DNA of 7,514 nucleotides from Planctomycetaceae bacterium (GTDB lineage Bacteria; Planctomycetota; Planctomycetia; Pirellulales; Pirellulaceae), in the NCBI GenBank assembly GCA_018658605.1, contig JABHUV010000085.1:1-7514 (forward strand), written 5' to 3'. The position numbers and the translations under genes were made by a program. The notes below the pieces were generated by a model that was given only the letters and a program-made list of their open reading frames with translations, ran no database searches and was not told the DNA's origin. Numbering within the stretch: the stretch's first letter is position 1; every line of letters starts with the position of its first letter. This document shows positions 5,229 to 7,514 of the stretch, in pieces.

Positions 5229-7250
5229 ATGAGTAGTTCCCCTGAATCATTCCCGCGGAGACATGATTTAGATGCTTTGCGAGCGATTGCGATGTTGTTA
5301 GGAATCGCATTGCATGGGTTGTTAGCCTATACGGGATTCCCGTGGGCTGTGCAGGATGTGAATCAAGCACCGTGGTTGGGATCCGTTTTTGCGATGATTC
5401 ATGGTTTTCGCATGCCTTTGTTCTTTTTGGTCAGTGGTTTCTTTACGGCTATGCTTTGGCGAAAACGTGGATTGCAAAGCCTGATGAGACATCGTTTTTT
5501 CAGAATTTTTGTGCCCTGTATGGTCGGCTTGATAACGGTTATCCCGACGATGAATTGGGTTTCAGCTATGGTGGTTCGTCAGTCGGTAGTTCTCAAGAAG
5601 GAGGTGAGTGCTGATGCGGATATTTGGTGGGCGGCGGTGTTCGGAGATGTTGCTGCATTGAAGCGAATTCTTAAAAGTGGCGTGGATATCGATGCTCGTG
5701 ACCAAGAGCGACAATCAACGGCTCTGATTGTGGCTGCATCTGTTGGGCAAACGAAGGCGGTCGAATTTTTGATTGCTGAGGGAGCGGATTTGTTCTATCG
5801 TAATCTGGATAACACAACCGCATTGGATGTAGCGCGATTGTCCCAACATCATAAAGTTGTTGTAATTCTGGAAGCCGCCATGCAGCAGGCCAAAGCCGGG
5901 ACCTCTGCATCACCTATCCCTGCCGAACCGGACAATCCCGATAGTTGCGAGGTTTGGGCCGAAGGCGATCTGTTTGACGCGATCAAACGTGGTGATCATG
6001 AGCTAGTTGGTCAGTTGTTAGCGCAGGGAGCAGACCCTGGGCAACGACGGGATACTGCGACGGCCTTGAGTATGGCATCGATTTTTGGGCATCCGCAGGT
6101 AGCAACGTTGTTGCTTGAGGCGGGAGCCGACGTGAACGCTCGAAATGAGGATGGGGGAACAGCGTTACATGGGGCTGTGTTTTTTGGACGTGTCGATGTT
6201 GTTCGGGTGCTTATGGATCATCAAGTGGACGTGACGATTAGAAATAACCTAGGTGAAAAAGCAACTGATTTTGTGACGCGTCCATTTACCAAAGAACTAG
6301 GTGGAGCGGTTGATTATATTGCCGCGTTGATGACCATTGATGTTCGACAATCCGATGTTCGTAAATCGCTTCCCGAAATGGCGGCAGTTTTAAAGGTTGA
6401 GGCGGGCGGTGGCAAGGATGAAGAAGAAATACCGAGCCTTACCGACGTTTATTGGTGGATTGTGTTTGGGGAATTTTGGAATGTAAAGAGTGGGTTTCAT
6501 GCGATGCTTACTCCTGTTTTTCACCACCTTTGGTTTCTGTGGTTTCTCTGTTGGTTAGTCGTTGGATTTGCTGTCTATGCGATGTTCGCAAAACTTGTCG
6601 GGCTCGAGTCCTTACCGAATTTGCTGATTGTGTCACCGTTAAGGTATCTGTGGTTAGTTCCCGTTACGATCATTCCCCAAGCGTTTATGGGCGACGGGTT
6701 TGGTCCGGATACATCAGTCGGTTTGATTCCTTATCCACATTTGTTGTTTTATTATGCAATCTTCTTTGGATTTGGAGCGCTTTATTTTGACTGTAAGGAT
6801 ACTCAAGGGAAATTGGGAAGTCGTTGGTTTGTTACCCTGCCGGTTGCCTTGCTGTTGTTCTTGATCGGAGCGGGAATTGAAACTGGGGATGCGGGGATTT
6901 TTGAAGGCATTCCTAAGCTCTTGCAGAAAACAATTTCGGTTGTCATTCAGGTACTGTATGTCTGGTTGATGACGTTTGGGCTCATTGGATTGTTTCGCAA
7001 AATGATGTCATCGGAGAACAAGTGGATGCGTTATATTTCCGACTCGTCCTATTGGCTTTACCTAGCTCATCTTCCGTTGATGATTTGGCTGCAATGGTTG
7101 ATTAGTGACTGGGATCTAGACGGGACGCTCAAGTTTGTATTGGTTTGCACGATTTGTACGGCTGTTTTATTGTTGATGTACGAGTATTTGGTTAGGTACA
7201 CGCCCATCGGTACCATGCTCAACGGGAAAAAAGTGAGAGGATCGGGGTGA
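5229..7250 (+). CDS. Acyltransferase-3 family membrane protein (OpgC/OafA-like) with inserted ankyrin repeats
   Basis: The 673-residue protein is an integral membrane O-acyltransferase of the acyltransferase-3 superfamily; relatives acylate periplasmic glucans, O-antigen or other surface glycans. Family marks are HDLDALRAIAML (12-23) with the R-X10-H motif (Arg18, His29), the second helix FRMPLFFLVSGFF (60-72), a basic loop RHRFFRIFVP (87-96), and HLWFLWFL (433-440) opening the second half. I place ten membrane helices near 14-36, 50-73, 93-116, 432-454, 464-484, 502-520, 533-552, 564-588, 604-625 and 633-655. Between helices 3 and 4, where relatives have only a short loop, lie about 220 residues of ankyrin repeats plus a charged linker (to about 405). 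The ATG at 5229 is chosen because the motif begins 11 residues later; AGGA at 5213-5216, 12 bases upstream, is a weak ribosome site, and the ATG at 5221 meets a stop after three codons. The acceptor and acyl group are unknown. Confidence 0.88.
   Translation: MSSSPESFPRRHDLDALRAIAMLLGIALHGLLAYTGFPWAVQDVNQAPWLGSVFAMIHGFRMPLFFLVSGFFTAMLWRKRGLQSLMRHRFFRIFVPCMVGLITVIPTMNWVSAMVVRQSVVLKKEVSADADIWWAAVFGDVAALKRILKSGVDIDARDQERQSTALIVAASVGQTKAVEFLIAEGADLFYRNLDNTTALDVARLSQHHKVVVILEAAMQQAKAGTSASPIPAEPDNPDSCEVWAEGDLFDAIKRGDHELVGQLLAQGADPGQRRDTATALSMASIFGHPQVATLLLEAGADVNARNEDGGTALHGAVFFGRVDVVRVLMDHQVDVTIRNNLGEKATDFVTRPFTKELGGAVDYIAALMTIDVRQSDVRKSLPEMAAVLKVEAGGGKDEEEIPSLTDVYWWIVFGEFWNVKSGFHAMLTPVFHHLWFLWFLCWLVVGFAVYAMFAKLVGLESLPNLLIVSPLRYLWLVPVTIIPQAFMGDGFGPDTSVGLIPYPHLLFYYAIFFGFGALYFDCKDTQGKLGSRWFVTLPVALLLFLIGAGIETGDAGIFEGIPKLLQKTISVVIQVLYVWLMTFGLIGLFRKMMSSENKWMRYISDSSYWLYLAHLPLMIWLQWLISDWDLDGTLKFVLVCTICTAVLLLMYEYLVRYTPIGTMLNGKKVRGSG
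5598..5607 (+). promoter_or_regulatory. Internal sequence matching the full anti-Shine-Dalgarno complement
   Basis: AAGGAGGTGA inside the acyltransferase gene is complementary to the standard 3' end of 16S rRNA over ten bases. It encodes part of Lys-Lys-Glu-Val-Ser (residues 123-127) exactly where membrane helix 3 ends and the ankyrin module begins. The ATG seven bases downstream (5614) is out of frame and meets a stop after 15 codons. The nearest later in-frame start-like codon (GTG at 5637) is too far away. It could slow ribosomes or be chance. Confidence 0.3.
5610..6278 (+). other. Ankyrin-repeat insert within the acyltransferase (residues about 128-350)
   Basis: Ankyrin-like units are visible as two blocks. 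Block A (128-220) starts with DIWWAAVFGDVAALKRIL, then STALIVAASVGQ...LIAEGADL, then TALDVARLSQHHKVVVIL. A Pro/Ala/Ser-rich linker (221-243) follows. Block B (244-350) starts with EGDLFDAIKRGDHELVGQLL, then TALSMASIFGH...LLLEAGADVNARN, then TALHGAVFFGRVDVVRVLMD, then a degenerate cap KATDFV. The middle repeats of block B match the consensus best (TALH, GADVNARN). Ankyrin repeats bind proteins or sometimes small ligands; no partner can be named here. Confidence 0.85.
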
Positions 7251-7306
7251 CGTAGCTTATCGATGCCCCTACTACAATCTAATCTTTGGCTCTACAATTT
7301 GGGGTT

Positions 7307-7514
7307 ATGTCACCTTTTGTAACTGTTTTACTGTATTGCTTACTCACGATTGCCGCTTCATTGGCCGGTGGTTGGTTACCGTCACTGGTGAAACTGAACC
7401 ATCTAAAGCGGCAATTGATGATGAGTTTAGTTTCCGGTGTGATGCTCGGCGTTGCGTTGTTGCATATGCTGCCCGCTTCTTTGGAACACCTACAATCTGC
7501 ATCATTAGCCGGTG
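7307..7514 (+). CDS. ZIP-family metal (zinc) transporter, N-terminal part
   Basis: An ATG at 7307 opens a frame of 69 codons plus one base that runs off the right edge. The first membrane helix (residues 4-25) ends in SLAGGWLP, and the second begins QLMMSLVSGVMLGVALLHMLP (residues 36-56) with His53. This SLxGG...GvmLGvallHmLP pattern is typical of the first two helices of ZIP transporters, which move zinc or other divalent cations into the cytoplasm across the inner membrane. A GGGG run (7301-7304) sits only two bases before the ATG, too close for a normal ribosome site; a TTG at 7286 is an alternative upstream start. The gene begins 56 bases after the acyltransferase stop without a terminator between, so read-through transcription is possible. 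Metal-site residues of helices 4 and 5 lie outside the window. Confidence 0.8.
   Translation, partial: MSPFVTVLLYCLLTIAASLAGGWLPSLVKLNHLKRQLMMSLVSGVMLGVALLHMLPASLEHLQSASLAG

Noticed and set aside
5221..5231. ATG at 5221 as an alternative acyltransferase start
   Set aside because: It is out of frame and reaches a stop after ATG TAT TTA.
6452..6790. 112-codon open frame on the plus strand within the acyltransferase gene
   Set aside because: The overlapping frame encodes clear membrane helices with family motifs; this product is Cys/Val/Ser-rich with no recognisable pattern.
7272..7298. CTACAAT repeated 20 bases apart (7272-7278, 7292-7298) before the ZIP gene
   Set aside because: TACAAT resembles a -10 box, but no matching -35 was found, the second copy is too near the ATG, and the same heptamer recurs inside the ZIP gene, so chance is likely.
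1..7514. CRISPR array, insertion sequence, tRNA or rRNA
   Set aside because: No regularly spaced repeats, no transposase motifs with terminal repeats and no recognisable RNA gene were seen on either strand.

Overview
The window looks like chromosomal DNA from a planctomycete-like bacterium, probably of the Pirellulaceae type. This is inference from the genes: a Tat-exported, single-domain neutral-ceramidase-like protein, a membrane acyltransferase whose body is split by ankyrin repeats, moderate base composition, and few recognisable Shine-Dalgarno sites. No 16S or other marker gene is present, so the taxon stays tentative.

Layout from left to right. Positions 1-75 (minus) hold the first 25 codons of a gene leaving the left edge, with a signal-peptide-like start. 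Positions 131-1531 (minus) encode a Tat-signal ceramidase-like hydrolase, preceded by a well-formed sigma-70-type promoter at 1585-1614. The 307-base gap 1532-1838 holds that promoter and a stem-loop behind the next gene. Positions 1839-2723 (minus) encode an aldo/keto reductase and 2770-5016 (minus) a full-length monomeric NADP-dependent isocitrate dehydrogenase; the 46-base gap suggests co-transcription, isocitrate dehydrogenase first. A 212-base divergent intergenic region (5017-5228) contains several palindromes and an inverted repeat that could be operators. Positions 5229-7250 (plus) encode a 673-residue acyltransferase-3 (OpgC/OafA-like) integral membrane protein with about 220 residues of ankyrin repeats inserted between predicted TM3 and TM4. 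Positions 7307-7514 (plus) are the start of a ZIP-family metal transporter that leaves the right edge.

The genes do not form one obvious pathway. Isocitrate dehydrogenase is central metabolism and makes NADPH, which the neighbouring aldo/keto reductase could use. The ceramidase-like enzyme and the edge gene look exported. The acyltransferase and the ZIP transporter are inner-membrane proteins and may share a transcript. I see no mobile element, CRISPR array, tRNA or rRNA.

The most interesting item is the acyltransferase. The alternation of positively charged loops places the ankyrin module on the outer (periplasmic) face of the membrane, an unusual place for ankyrin repeats. The module has two repeat blocks, its two edges carry a similar short peptide, and a ten-base match to the anti-Shine-Dalgarno sequence lies at its 5' junction.
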